Positions 38,862 to 50,675 of a stretch of 64,000 bases of DNA are shown one piece after another. Made by a program: the position numbers and the translations under genes. Origin of the DNA: Anaeramoeba ignava (Eukaryota > Metamonada > Anaeramoebidae). The stretch lies in the NCBI GenBank assembly GCA_028826165.1, contig JAPDFW010000022.1:1-64000 (forward strand), in the 5' to 3' direction. The stretch's first letter is position 1, and each line of letters begins with the position of its first letter. The notes beneath the pieces were generated by a model. It was not told the origin of the DNA, ran no database searches, and worked only from the letters and a program-made list of their open reading frames with translations.

Positions 38862-41685
38862 ATTTTTTCTTGTCTTTTTTTTGGAATATCAATTTGCTCT
38901 TTGATTTCTCAAGAATTGCCTTCTGGGAAGATAGGGTCTCCATGGAGTAGCAGACCAGAAGACGCTTTGTGAGGATGACGAAGTATCTGGACGTGAGAAT
39001 AAGATTTGCATTAAGCTTTCCAACTTTGGTTTTTTGGATCACAACTTTGAACCGTGTGAACAGCGGCTCAAAAACGCCTCTGCCAAGAAACCTCATTCTG
39101 CGCATGCGGAAATGGCTGATAAATTGCTTGCTCAAAGTCTTGTTGGGGAAGAGGAGGATCAGATAGCGAACTGAATCCAAATCAAGGATGACAGTCGTTC
39201 CGTTTTTTGATTTGACGCGATTAAAGATCAAGTAGTCGCTTGAAAACCTCCCCATTTGGGAATATATCACGAAGTAGGTGTGATCGAGATAGATGCGGGA
39301 ATTAACTTTGCCAGTGGGAGAGAGTATTGTGCAGTCGAAGATCTTGGTTTGATATGGAGACAAGCCCGGATTACTTGCGATAGCATTTGCAGATTTTTGA
39401 GCGAAATCAGTTGCAAACATTTCGGCTTCGCGCCGTTTCAGAAACACAATGTTGACCAGCAGAACCTCGTCGAGATAAAGCGTGCAGAAACGAGGCTCGC
39501 AATGGTTCAAATACGCTCTGCAATATGGATTGTAAGAAAACGAGACTGGTAGATCAATTTCAACGGTAAAGAAATCCTTCGCTAATAAAACACTAATTTT
39601 TCCTGCAAAACTATAGAACGAATCAATCAGATTCGCGTGATATCTACTCTGCGTCGCGTTTTTACTCCCGCCCGTTATTTCTTGATAGATGCTCGTGTTT
39701 TCGTTGCTTTCAACAAAGAATCGTGAAATGTAAATCTCGTTTTTGTTGCTGAATTCTTTACTGAGAACTTCCAACTTGTCGGGATCCGCCCATCTTGAAT
39801 ACTGGGATACTTCCGAGATGATTGGCAGTCCGCGATTTTGGATCGAGAATTTTTTCTCTCCGGAAAGATCCGAAAGCGAGGAAAACACTGTGAAAATATT
39901 GAAAATTTCATCTCGCGATTGGACATCTTCCGATATGAATACAAATGTGCGAAACGACGCGCTAATAAGAGAAAACAGACAAGAATTTTCCGAATGGAGA
40001 AACATTTGCAATCCCGATTGGAAAAGAAGCTCCAGAAAAACCCTTTTTTGCGAGTCAATAAGCTGCACACCGTTGGCGGTTATTTTCATATGTGAATCAG
40101 GGAACATCGGCGTTTTCACATAGAAAATCGCCTCCCCTGTTCGCATCCATTTGGAAATTTCCTTCTTCATTTCCCAGTCATATTCGTTCTCATATTTAAC
40201 CGCTATTGACGTGAATATTTGGGGATACAACTGTCGCCGTTGTATTGATGTCGGTCTTCCGTCTTGTTCGTTGAAATACGTCACAAAAGGCACCTTCAGT
40301 TGGGAAACAATCGATTCCACAAACGCTCGTGTTTCTTCTTCTCTTGTTTGCATCATTTTGATTTCTGCTTGGATTATTTCCGCGTCGTTTTGGAATTCAA
40401 GACCATATTCCGTTATTTTCTGCTTCATCTGTTTTTCCGATTTCGCAAATGATTCAGAGAAATTCTCCGCAAAAATCACAACGCATCTCGCAAGCAGAAG
40501 CGCATTTTCCTGCGAGAGCATTTGAAGAACAATCGCTGATTCTTGTTTTTCCTCCTTTTCTCTTGAAATTAATATTTCCACTTGATTTTTGCTATTGATC
40601 CTCGTTTTGAATGAGCGGTTTTCCCACGAAAACTGTTGTAAATCACCGTTTTCTCGCTCCAAAACAAAGTCTTTATTCCCTAATCGTATCATTACTGCTT
40701 CCGTTTTTTTTGCAATTAAATCTCCAATAAAAGTTGTTTCTTGTTTTTGGAGAATTTTTTTCGAAATCAATGTAATCTCCTTTTTTTTGCCCAGAATATT
40801 CCCATCAATATTACAATTCCCGCTAATATCGTCTCTGTAGGTTTGGAACATTTGGAATGTTTTGCAGATGACCATCCGTTCCATTTCTGATGAAGCTTTC
40901 AAATTGAACGAAAACTTGACACAATTAATTTTGAAAAGCGTTAAATCTATTGAACTTAATAAAATCTTGAGTTTGTTTGTTTTTTGGTATTTTTTTGTGT
41001 AGTTGAAATTGTTGATTAAAGATATTTGAAAATTTGATGAAGTAAGTCTCAATGTTCCTTTAGTTTGTGTGTCATTTTGGTTAATTGCCACAATAGTAAA
41101 TGAAGCTGATTCACTCAAGAAATTCTTTTGTGTTTGTTCATGAATTTTTTCATTCATCAATGATTCTTCTGATTTTAATTCTTTTTATTTTATTTTATTT
41201 ATATTTTAATATTTCATTTATATATAAATAATATATATATTTTTACCAAATTTTGATTCATTTCTTTCAACTTGATTACTATTATTTATGATTAAAGAAT
41301 TCTCATATTCATTTCGTAATTGAAAAATTAAATTTATTAACAAATCTCTGTTTTCTTTTCCAATTAATTTCTTTGCTTCAATTTTTCGATTCTTTGTTCT
41401 AAAATACCGAGTTAAATATGTGTAATTCTTAATTGGATCACTAAACCAAAAATTGTGAATTTGATTTGTTTTTAAAATTATTAAATAAATTCAAAACTAA
41501 AAAAAAAAAATTTTATTTGTTTTTTACGAATATTCTCGATTTTCTAAATCAATATATTTAATTTCTTTCAAAAGTTTAACAACATTTTGGCTAAAAATTT
41601 GGTCAGTATCAAAATATGAAACTTGTTTTTTAATTATTTTTGACATCCAAACTAAACAAGAATTATATTGATTTTTTTGAGTCAT
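38776..41685 (-). CDS. Tandem PH-like-domain protein, N-terminal part, with upstream exons
   Basis: The main exon (to 41160 and a few codons above) holds further PH-like units: KGTLRLTSSNFQISLI ... LKASSEMERMVICKTFQMF, KKTEAVMIRLGNKDFVLE, ISRFFVESNEN and MRFLGRGVFEPLFTRFKVVI. Upstream, an intron (donor GTAAAAAT at about 41247, acceptor AAAAAG at about 41190, joining codon G|AA) links it to an exon reading DPIKNYTYLTRYFRTKNRK ... LLINLIFQLRNEYENSL. Before that lies an exon opening at the ATG 41685-41683 (MTQKNQYNSCLVWMSKIIKK). The helical N-terminus could be a calponin-homology-like or other helical bundle; I cannot decide. The join between the first two exons meets a stop in the expected frame, so the boundary at about 41490-41530 is uncertain. 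It ends in TGA at 38776, probably by a one-base slip. Confidence 0.55.
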
Positions 41686-41835
41686 TTTATTATTATTTTT
41701 TTAAAAAAGAAAAGAAAAAAATGAAAAAAAAAATGAAAAAAAAAAATGGAAAAAATGGAAAAAAATCAATCAAGAAAATAAACAAGCTTTACTCAGAAAA
41801 CTTTGCTCAAATTCTTTTTTTGCAAATGAAAATCT

Positions 41836-42996
41836 TCATTTGTCCAATTCAGAAAAGTATTCAATAAGCCTATTTGCTCCTTCAAGTAAAATATCAACAT
41901 TACATCTTCCAAAAGAAAACCTGAACCAACTTTTCCAAGCTTTTCCAAAAGCAGCTCCAGAAACGATGCACACATGTTTCTTTTCAAGAATATTAAAAAC
42001 CTCTTGATCAGCAGAAACATCCATATTTTTAGGACGAAACCAAATAAACAAAGCACCACCACTTGGGAATATTTCAAAAAGTCCACTTTTTTCCAAACGA
42101 TCCAAAACTTTTTCGCGTCGATCCTTCAAAATAGGCAAGTAATCATACGTGAATTTCGGGTTTTTCTGCAAGATTTTCAATGCAACACGCTGAGAAAAAT
42201 GGCAAGCACAAATCACAGACATATCTTGAACCTTGATTACTTGATCAATGAATTTTAACGGCATTCTGAGCCAGCCAACCCGATACCCCATCATTCCATA
42301 AAGCTTGGAAAAACTCCCTAGATTGATAGCCAAGTCTCCCATCCCCTCAAGCGTATGTGCAAAAGGTATTTTGTCTGCCAAACCATCTTCATACACAAAA
42401 TCCTTATAAACTTCATCCATTAATAAGAATATCTGATTCTTCACACACACCTTAGCTATCTTCTCTAGCTCGGCCTTCCCGAAAACCTTCCCGCTTGGGT
42501 TGCACGGTGAGACAAGAACAATCGCTTTTAATTTTTTCTCTTCTGTAATTTTTTCAAGTTGATCCAAATCATATTCATATGAGTCATTCGGTTCAATCTC
42601 AACACACTCCAAGCGTAACGAGCTCAAAACCATCTGGTGATTGAAATAATAAGGCGAAAATATCCCAATTGCATCTCCGGGATTGAACAAAGTAGTGGCA
42701 GCTAATAAAAAGGCAAAATTTGCTCCAGAAGTGATTACGATTTCCTCAGTCTTACAAGGTGGTCCAAGACGCTTTGCAACTTCACTGCGCAGAGAAAATA
42801 AGCCGGGATCTGGCGTGTAATCAAAGAGTCCGGGCTCCTTTGCAACTTCTTGCAATATTTCTTCAGGTGGTGAAAAATCAACTATTCCTTGTCCAAGATT
42901 AATTATATCAATTCCTGTTGCCTCTAGCTCTTTTCTGCGCTTGTTAATAGCATCTATTGGTGGTATTATTACTTGGTTCTTGATTACTTCAGACAT
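41836..42996 (-). CDS. PLP-dependent class I aminotransferase (aspartate-aminotransferase fold)
   Basis: 386 residues, intronless. Visible hallmarks are the N-terminal substrate loop INLGQGIVDFSPPEEIL, DYTPDPGLFSLRSEVAKRL, the cofactor-phosphate region TSGANFAFLL, the Asn in VSPCNPSGKVFGKAEL, MDEVYKDFVYED (Asp and Tyr contacts), the Schiff-base lysine in GSFSKLYGMMGYRVGWL and the C-terminal arginine region WFRFSFGR. Such enzymes move amino groups between an amino acid and a 2-oxoacid using pyridoxal phosphate. The subfamily (aspartate, alanine, kynurenine or aromatic) cannot be fixed by eye. The compact length, absence of introns and absence of low-complexity insertions resemble prokaryotic type-I aminotransferases; lateral origin is possible. 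No targeting leader is seen, so it is probably cytosolic. Confidence 0.9.
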   Translation of the reverse strand: MSEVIKNQVIIPPIDAINKRRKELEATGIDIINLGQGIVDFSPPEEILQEVAKEPGLFDYTPDPGLFSLRSEVAKRLGPPCKTEEIVITSGANFAFLLAATTLFNPGDAIGIFSPYYFNHQMVLSSLRLECVEIEPNDSYEYDLDQLEKITEEKKLKAIVLVSPCNPSGKVFGKAELEKIAKVCVKNQIFLLMDEVYKDFVYEDGLADKIPFAHTLEGMGDLAINLGSFSKLYGMMGYRVGWLRMPLKFIDQVIKVQDMSVICACHFSQRVALKILQKNPKFTYDYLPILKDRREKVLDRLEKSGLFEIFPSGGALFIWFRPKNMDVSADQEVFNILEKKHVCIVSGAAFGKAWKSWFRFSFGRCNVDILLEGANRLIEYFSELDK

Positions 42997-43085
42997 TTTA
43001 TTTGAATGAAACAGAAAATGAAGATCTAAAATTTTTCATTTTTTTTTTTTACAAAATTTTAAATTAAAAAAAAATAATAAAAATA

Positions 43086-45265
43086 ATGGATGAAATTTAT
43101 GCAAATGTTTTATATGAATATTCTCCTCAAGCAAAAGATGAATTACCACTTCGTGTTGGTGAAGTTATTCGTGTTGTTTCACAGGATCCTTCTGGATGGT
43201 GGGAGGGTGAATCTAATGGGTTAGTTGGTTTATTTCCAAGTACTTATGTTATGATTATATCAAATGATATAAATAATGAAAATCAAGATCCTCAAGAATT
43301 AAATATTACCAACGAGCAAGAAGTCACAAAAGAATCAAATGAGCAAATTAAAGAAGATCATTTGGATCCAAATATAAATGCAAATCAAGATTTACAAATT
43401 GAAATTAATCAAAAAATTGATCATGTTCTTGAAAAGAAGTATCTTATTGAAGTATCAAATTCAAAAAAAAATAGTTAGATTTCTCAGTTGTTTTTTCAAT
43501 TCAAATTCCAATATTTTATTTCTTTTTTAATTTTTCGTTTAGAATTCATGCTGGAAAGAGACTCCAATTGAAGCAAATGTAGATATTGGGGAGTCTACAA
43601 AGATATTGAAATATAAAGGAATGAAAAAATTTATTGTTTATGAAATTAAATTTAAAGTAGGAAGCAATTCATTTTAATTCAAATCAATTCAATTTAATTT
43701 CAAATTCAATTTTAAATTCAATTTAATTTCATTTCAATTCAAAATTCAAATCAATTCAATTTCAAAATTCAATTTCAATTCAATTTAATTTCAAAATTCA
43801 AATCAATTCAATTCAAATCAATTTAATTTAATTTCAAAATTCAAATCAATTCAATTTAATTCAAATTCAATTTAATTCCAATTCAATTTAATTCAAATTC
43901 AATTTAATTCCAATTCAATTTAATTCAAATTCAAATTAATTTCATTTAATTTCAAAATTCAATTTAATTTCAAAATTCAATTTAATTCAAAAATTTAATT
44001 TCAATTCAATTCAATTCAATTCAAAATTCAATTTAATTTAAATTCAATTCAATTTAATTTAATTTAATTTCAATTTAATTTAATTTAATTTCAATTTAAT
44101 TTAAAAATCCAAATTCAATTCAAAATTCAATTCAATTCAAAATTTAAATTAATTTAATTTCAATTCAATTCAATTCAAAATTCAAATTCAATTTTAAATT
44201 CAATTCAAAATTCAAATCAATTCAATTCAAAATTTAATTTCATTTTAAAAATCTTTAAAGAATTATTGTGTTCAGCGAAGATATAAACATTTCCTTTGGC
44301 TTAGAGACCATCTCCATGAATATTATACAGATATCCTCATCCCACCTCTTCCAGAAAAACAAATAAGTGGAAGATTTCATGAGGAATTTATTGGAAAAAG
44401 AAAAAAAGGATTACAATTTTTTCTTCAAAAAATAATGGAACATCCTGTTTTAAGAACATCTTGGATTTTAGAACATTTTTTATCATCAGAAAACGCAAAA
44501 GATTGGAAAAATGGAAAGAAAATGATTCAAAATCAACTTAAATCGCACAAAACTTTTTTAGAATGTGTTGAAATTTCGCAAATTAATCCAGAAAAAATTT
44601 ATCATAATTTTGTTGAAAATCATAATTTTAAAGAAGAAATTCAACTCACTCAACAAAATATGAAAAATTTACACACAAATACAGTCGAATTATTTATACA
44701 GAAATTATCCGATTTATCCAAATCTTATTCTCAACTTGGAACTGCTTTTGTTGCACTCTCTGAAAATGAGGGTCATGGATTGAGTTGGAAAATTGAGGAT
44801 TATTTATCACAAAACATTGAGAAAATTTCCAAATTAATCGGAGAAACTTTCACAAAAGCATCACCTTTTTTGGTTAGTTCTTATTCAAAAATCAATGGTA
44901 TTCTCGAAATTATTGCTGGATATCAACGTTTTTATTCCTCAATTCAAGATAATATCAAAATCACTGATAGTATTATTCGTCATTATAAATTCCCTCAACA
45001 AAAAAAACATTCAACTAAACGTGATAATTCTGATACTCATGAATTGAATCATGATGAGCAACGCGAGATTTTTCAATCCGATATGTTTATGAATAAGGAT
45101 TTGATTGTTTGTGATTCTGAATTGGAACAATTTCATCATAATAGATTGATTGATTTTTCAAAAATTTTAGAAGAATTTTTAAAAATTCAACTTGAATTCC
45201 ATGAAAAAATGACAGAATTTTGGGAAAATACTTTATTAGCTATTAACCAAAATATTATCAATTAG
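43086..45265 (+). CDS. SH3-PX-BAR sorting nexin (SNX9/18/33-like), three exons
   Basis: Exon 1 (from 43086) carries an SH3 domain: ANVLYEYSPQAKDELPLRVG, SGWWEGESNGLVGLFPSTYV. A Glu/Asn/Gln linker follows. Exon 2 (about 43544-43656) starts a PX domain (YKGMKKFIVYEIKFK). After a ~620-nt repeat intron, exon 3 (from about 44279) completes it with RRYKHFLWLRDHL, IPPLPEKQISGRF, FIGKRKKGLQFFLQKIMEHP and LEHFLSS. The rest is a helical BAR-type region (to 45265). SNX9-family proteins bind phosphoinositides and, through SH3, dynamin and WASP at endocytic sites. The total of about 490 residues is a little shorter than animal SNX9. The stop seen in exon 1 (TAG at 43476) lies beyond the donor and is intronic. 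Confidence 0.85.
43657..44278 (+). repeat. AATTCAATTTAATT-type repeats in the PX-domain intron
   Basis: About 620 bases of degenerate AATTCAATTTAATTTCAAA units inside the SNX9-like gene. The donor GTAGGAAG follows IKFK, and the acceptor TGTGTTCAG precedes RRYKHF, so the intron interrupts the PX domain exactly before its conserved Arg-Arg-Tyr motif. Confidence 0.8.
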
Positions 45266-45393
45266 AAACATTGATTTAATTTGATTTTTATTTTAATTTT
45301 AATTTTTATTTTTATTTTAATTTTTATTTTTTTTGGAGAATAAACGTTTTTTTCATTTTTCATTTTTTCATTTTTATTTTTATTATTTTTTAA

Positions 45394-47141
45394 ATGGGAA
45401 ATAAACAAATAAAAACAATTAATAAATCACTTAATTCAAACGAAAAAAATAAAGAAAATGAAGCAAATGATAATTTTGAATTCTTTACTGATATGCCTGA
45501 TGATGTTTGTTGTTATTAATTTTTAATTTTTTAATTTTTAATTTTAATTTTATTTTTTTAAAGTTAATAATTTGGATTTTTCAATTTATTGATCATTCTC
45601 GTCTTTTAGACTGTGCAGTATGTTGTTCTCGCTTTTATGATCTTGCTTTAGATCCGTAAGAAACAAATTTTAAATTTTAAATTTATAAATGAATTTTAAA
45701 TTTAATTTTGATTTTAATTTTAATTTTAATTTTGATTTTAATTTTAATTTTAATTTTATAAATGAATTTTAATTTTAATTTTAATTTTAATTTTAATTTT
45801 AATTTTAATTTTAATTTTAATTTTAATTTTAATTTTGATTTTAATTTTAATTTTATAAATGAATTTTAATTTTAATTTTGATTTTAATTTTAAATTTAAT
45901 TTTAATTTTAATTTTAATTTTAATTTTATAAATGAATTTTAATTTTATAAATGAATTTTAATTTTATAAATGGATTTTAATTTAGTATGCTTTGGAAAGA
46001 AACTTCAATATCTGTTGGGAAAAATATTAATCAAAATACAATAATTTCACTTGCCAAAAAAATACCACATTTAAGAGGAATAAGAATCAAAAAATGTTCT
46101 ATTCAAAACACAATAGAATTTTTTCAAGCAATTAAAAAAAATCTTCCCAACATTAATAACATTGAACTAAACAGCATTACGGATCAACAAGACAGAGATG
46201 TAGCAAAGTACATGAGTGAACTTGACAAACTGATATCTGTATCAATTATTGGGAATAAAATATCAATATTTGCAGATGAATTTTCAATGATTCCACAACT
46301 TGAATCACTGAACCTTTTAAGCAATAATTTGAATGCATTTCCTACTAAAGTATTCCCATTGCTCAGAATACTCAAGCTTGATATCAACCACTTTGTCCAA
46401 ATACCAGAACAAATCGACCAGATTTTCCCGAATATTGAACATTTATTTATGAATTACAATAGCATAGTTTCAATTCCTGATTCAATCCAAAATTTATCTA
46501 AACTTCGAACTCTCGAAATTCGATCAAATAAAATTTCTGGTTTACCTCTTTCTTTTGCAAATCTCTCCGATCTTCGAGTTTTTAATGCAGGTTCTAATCC
46601 TTTTCGTGAGTTTCCAAAAATATTATGTTCATTGCGTCAACTGCAAGTGATTTCATTGAATAATTGCGGATTGAGAGAAATTCCACCAGAAATTTCAGAA
46701 CTTCGAGAATTATTAACATTGAATTTAGCAAATAATTATTTGAAAGAATTCCCAATTGAGTTATGCAGTTTGGGAAAGTTATCATTGCTTGATTTGAGAA
46801 TTAACAAAATTGATTCAATTCCGTTAGAAATTCGAAACATGACATCTCTTCAAGAATTGATTATTTTTGGAAATTCTCTCATTTCTCTTCCTTTTAGTAT
46901 TTCAGAACTCCATTTATACCGCTTACTTCTTCAAGGAAACTCCATTCTTAATTTACCAGATGAATTTGGTAATCCTCCTCTTGGTGATACTTTGATTGAA
47001 CTTGATATAAGAGAAAATCCTATTCAAGTTTTGAATCCTTCTTTTTTAAAATTTAGAAAATTGGTTCGTCTTTTAATCAAAAAAGGAATTGAAGTTCCAA
47101 AAGAAATTGTGGAAAATTTAACAACTTTCAAAACTGATTAA
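45394..47141 (+). CDS. F-box / leucine-rich-repeat protein, three exons
   Basis: Exon 1 (45394-45501) codes MGNKQIKTIN and ends DNFEFFTDMPDD. Exon 2 (about 45563-45656) continues LIIWIFQFIDHSRLLDCAVC and then SRFYDLALDP, and exon 3 (from about 45987) begins MLWKETSIS. Together these form an F-box (MPDDLIIxIFxFI ... LxLxxVCxxFYxLALDPxLW). The remaining 380 residues are at least nine leucine-rich repeats with the LxxLxLxxNxIxxIP pattern (LETLNLANNYLKEFP-like units; LSLLDLRINKIDSIPLEI; LIELDIRENPIQVL). F-box proteins bring substrates to SCF (Skp1-cullin-1) ubiquitin ligases, with LRRs binding the substrate. Substrates are unknown here. The LRRs are of the SHOC2/short-spacing type. Confidence 0.82.
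45657..45986 (+). repeat. TTTTAA array with AAATGAATTTTAA interruptions in F-box gene intron
   Basis: Intron 2 of the F-box/LRR gene is TTTTAA hexamers broken by ATAAATGAATTTTAA segments, the same family as in the Nit2-like intron in opposite orientation. The donor is GTAAGA after LDP, and the acceptor TTTAG precedes TATGCTTTGG. Confidence 0.75.
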
Positions 47142-47404
47142 TTAACAATTAATTAATTAATTGATTGATTGATTAATTTTGTTTTTATTTTTATTGTTTA
47201 TTTTTTTTTTTCAATTAAAAATTAAAACAAAACAAAACAAAACAAAACAAAACAAAACAAAATAAAACAAAAAGATTATTATTATTAGATTATGTCATAA
47301 ATACGTCATTTGTTTTTCATTTGTTTGTCATTTGTTTTTCATTTTTTTCATTTTTCATTTTTCATTTTTCATTTTTTTCATTTTTCATTAAAAAAATAAA
47401 AAGA

Positions 47405-50400
47405 ATGGAGAAAAAAAACTTTATAGAAATTGATGGTTCAATTTTAGAAGTTAATAATTGATATAAAAAAAGAATTAATTCATTTTCCCTTTTTTCTTTA
47501 AGTTAAATTAAATTTTCTTTCTTATTTTTCTTTTTAATAAAGGGAGGTGGACAAATAATTAGAATTTCAATTCCTTGTTCAATTATTCTTCAATATGGAA
47601 AGATTGTTATAAAAAATATTAGAGGAAATAGACCAAAACCTGGATTAAAAAGACAGCATTTATCTGGAGTTCAACTTGTCAATACAATTTGTGAAGGAAC
47701 ATTAAAAGGAGATAAGGTTAGTTTTCTTTATATTTTTTTAAATAATTTAATTCAAAAATTTTTTTAATTTAAAAATAATTAAAAATTAGCTTGATTCTTC
47801 TCGTTTGGAATTAATCCCTTCAAAAATTCAAGGAGGATCTTTTAAATGTGATGTGAAAACTGCTGGGTATTATTTATATTTATATTTATATTTATATCAA
47901 AATAAACGAGACTCAATTTCAAATTATTTAAAGCAAAGTTCAAAAAAGAATTTAAAACAAATTTAAAACAAATTTAAAACAAATTTAAAACAAATTTAAA
48001 ACAAATTTAAAACAAATTTAAAACAAATTTAAAATAAATTTAAAACAAATTTAAAAAATGGAATTCTAAATTAATTAAAACAAATTAAAAAAATGGAATT
48101 CTAAATTATTTAAAACAAATTTAAAAAATGGAATTCTAAATTAATTAAAATAAATTTAAAAAAAGAATTCTAAATTATTTAAAACAAATTTAAAAAAAGA
48201 ATTCTAAATTAATTAAAATTAATTTAAAAAATGAAATTCCAAATTAATTAAAACAAATTTAAAAATGGAATTCTAAATTATTTAAAACAAATTTAAAAAT
48301 GGAATTCTAAATTATTTAAAACAAATTTAAAACAAATTTAAAAAAAGAATTCCAAAAAGAGAATTCCAAAAAAAGAATTCCAAAAAAAAGAATTCTAAAT
48401 TATTTAAAACAAATTTAAAAAATGAAATTCTAAATTAATTAAAATTAATTTAAAAAATGGAATTCTAAATTAATTTAAAACAAATTTAAAAAAAGAATTC
48501 TAAATTAATTAAAACAAATTTAAAAAAAGAATTCTAAATTAATTAAAATTAATTTAAAAAATGGAATTCTAAATTAATTAAAATTAATTTAAAAAATGGA
48601 ATTCTAAATTAATTAAAACAAATTTAAAAAAAGAATTCTAAATTAATTAAAACAAATTTAAAAAATGGAATTCTAAATTATTTAAAACAAATTTAAAACA
48701 AATTTAAAAAAAGAATTCCAAAAAAAAGAATTCCAAAAAAAGAATTCCAAAAAAAAGAATTCTAAATTATTTAAAACAAATTAAAAAAATGAAATTCTAA
48801 ATTAATTAAAATAAATTTAAAAAATGGAATTCCAAATTATTTAAAACAAATTTAAAAAAAGAATTCTAAATTAATTAAAACAAATTTAAAAAATGAAAAT
48901 TCCAAATTATTTAAAACAAATTTAAAAAATGAAAATTCCAAATTACTTAAAACAAATTTAAAAAATGAAATTCTAAATTAATTAAAACAAATTTAAAAAA
49001 TGGAATTCTAAATTAATTAAAACAAATTTAAAAAATGGAATTCTAAATTATTTAAAACAAACTTAAAAATGAAATTCTAAATTATTTAAAACAAATTTAA
49101 AAAATGGAATTCTAAATTATTTAAAACAAATTTAAAAAATGGAATTCTAAATTATTTAAAAAAAAACAATAACTAAATAACCAGGAGCGTTACACTTTTA
49201 ACTCAAATTGCAATACCAGTTATAATATTTTCACCATCACCTATCGATTTAGAATTATCAGGAGGAACAAATGTACCACTTTCACCACAAATTGATGAAA
49301 TCATATATTGTTTAGTTCCTTATCTTTCCGCATTTGGAATTGATATAGAAGTTGTATTAAAAAGAAGAGGTTTTTATCCAAAAGGAAATGGAATTGTTGA
49401 AGTTCATTCACAACCAATTCCAAAAGGAGGATGTTTAAAAGCAATAAATTTTACAGAATTTGGAGAACTTTCCAAATTTACAGGAGTTGTTTATTCAACA
49501 CCTACAATTCCTCAACATGTTAATAAAAGAATAAAAGAACAAGCAGAAAAGCTTTTAGTTGAAAAATTTGGTAAAAAAATTCCTATTAAAATTGACCAAC
49601 GTTATGAAGGAAAACAATCTTCTTTTGGTCAAGGAACTGGAATTGCTTTATTTGCTCATTCAAATACTGGTTGTATTTTGGGAAGTTCTGCTCTTGGTGA
49701 ACGTAAAGTTTCATCAGAAGAAGTCGCAAGAAGAGCTTTTCAACCATTAGTAGAAGATATTGAGTCAAATGCTTGTGTTGATCGACATACACAAGATCAA
49801 GTGAATTTCAAATTTTAATTTTAATTCATTTTAATTTAAATTTAATTTCAATTCAAATTCAATTTAATTTAATTTAATTTAATTTCAAATTTAATTCAAT
49901 TTAATTTCAAATTTCAATTTTAATTTCAATTTAATTCAATTTTCATTCAATTTAATTTAATTTTAATTTATTTCAATTCATTTTAATTCATTTTAATTCA
50001 ATTCAATTCAATTTAATTTAATTAAATTTCAATTCAAATTTAATTCAAATCTAATTCAATTTTAATTTATTTCAAATCTAATTCAATTTTAATTCAAATC
50101 TAATTCAATTTTAATTTATTTCAATTCAATTTAAATTTAATTCAATTCAATTTAATTTTAATTCTAATTCAATTTTAATTTATTTTAATTCAATTTTAAC
50201 TTTAATTCAATTTCAATTTCAATTCAATTTAATTTAATTCAATTCAATTTTAAATTTAATTTAATTTCAATTTAATTTCAATTTAATTTCAATTTAATTC
50301 TATTTTAATTTTAATTTTAATTTTAATTTATTTCTTAGTTGATAATCTTTATGGCATTAGCTGAAGGAATTTCAAAATTTAGAACTTGTGAATTAAGTCT

Positions 50401-50560
50401 TCATACTCAAACAGCTATTCATTTCGTAACTGAATTAACAGGTGCTAAATTTTTAACATCAAAAGATGGTTCATCTTGGATTATTGAATGTGAGGGAATT
50501 GGACACAAAAATGGATTAAGTATGAAAGATAGAGAAGAATTAGAAACTAATCAAAAATGA
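47405..50560 (+). CDS. RTCA: RNA 3'-terminal phosphate cyclase (RtcA/RTCA), five exons
   Basis: Exons 47405-47449, 47543-47716, 47790-47866, 49185-49800 and 50339-50560 join in frame. Motifs in order: EIDGSILE|GGGQIIRISIPCS, IRGNRPKPGLKRQHLSGVQL, LIPSKIQGGSFKCD, SPIDLELSGGTNVPLSP, LKRRGFYPKGNGIVEV, GQGTGIALFAHSNTGCILG, DRHTQDQ|LIIFMALAEG and LHTQTAIHFVTELTGAKF. The last resembles the region of the adenylylated histidine in bacterial RtcA. The enzyme converts RNA 3'-phosphate to a 2',3'-cyclic phosphate using ATP and acts in RNA end maintenance. It is the RtcA branch, not the Rcl1 branch, judged by the intact active-site segment. The third intron is 1,318 nt of repeats, unusually long here. 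Confidence 0.9.
47867..49184 (+). repeat. 1.3-kb intron of AATTCTAAATTA/AAAACAAATTTAAAA units
   Basis: Intron 3 of the RtcA gene is built from ~35-45-bp composite units (AAAACAAATTTAAAAAATGG followed by AATTCTAAATTATTT), repeated roughly 30 times with small variations. GAATTC is recurrent. A larger block (AAAGAATTCCAAAAAAAGAA with flanks) occurs twice, at about 48.34 kb and 48.71 kb, indicating a ~370-bp higher-order duplication. Confidence 0.8.
49801..50338 (+). repeat. AATTCAATTTTAATT-type repeat intron in the RtcA gene
   Basis: Last intron of the cyclase gene, 538 nt, donor GTGAATTTC after HTQDQ and acceptor TTTCTTAG before LIIFMALAEG. It holds degenerate AATTTAATT/CAATTCAA units and no other feature. 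Confidence 0.8.
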
Positions 50561-50675
50561 AAAAGATCCAAAATTTTATTATAATAAAGTCCATAAAAAA
50601 ATTCATAAAAAAATCCTTCTTATTTCTTGATATTTTAATATCTTGATATTTTATTATTTTGATATTATTTTGATA

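Noticed and set aside
39743-40123. Plus-strand frames of 85-126 residues within the PH-like gene
   Set aside because: The minus strand has an uninterrupted 794-residue frame with repeated domain patterns here; the higher GC simply leaves fewer chance stops on the other strand.
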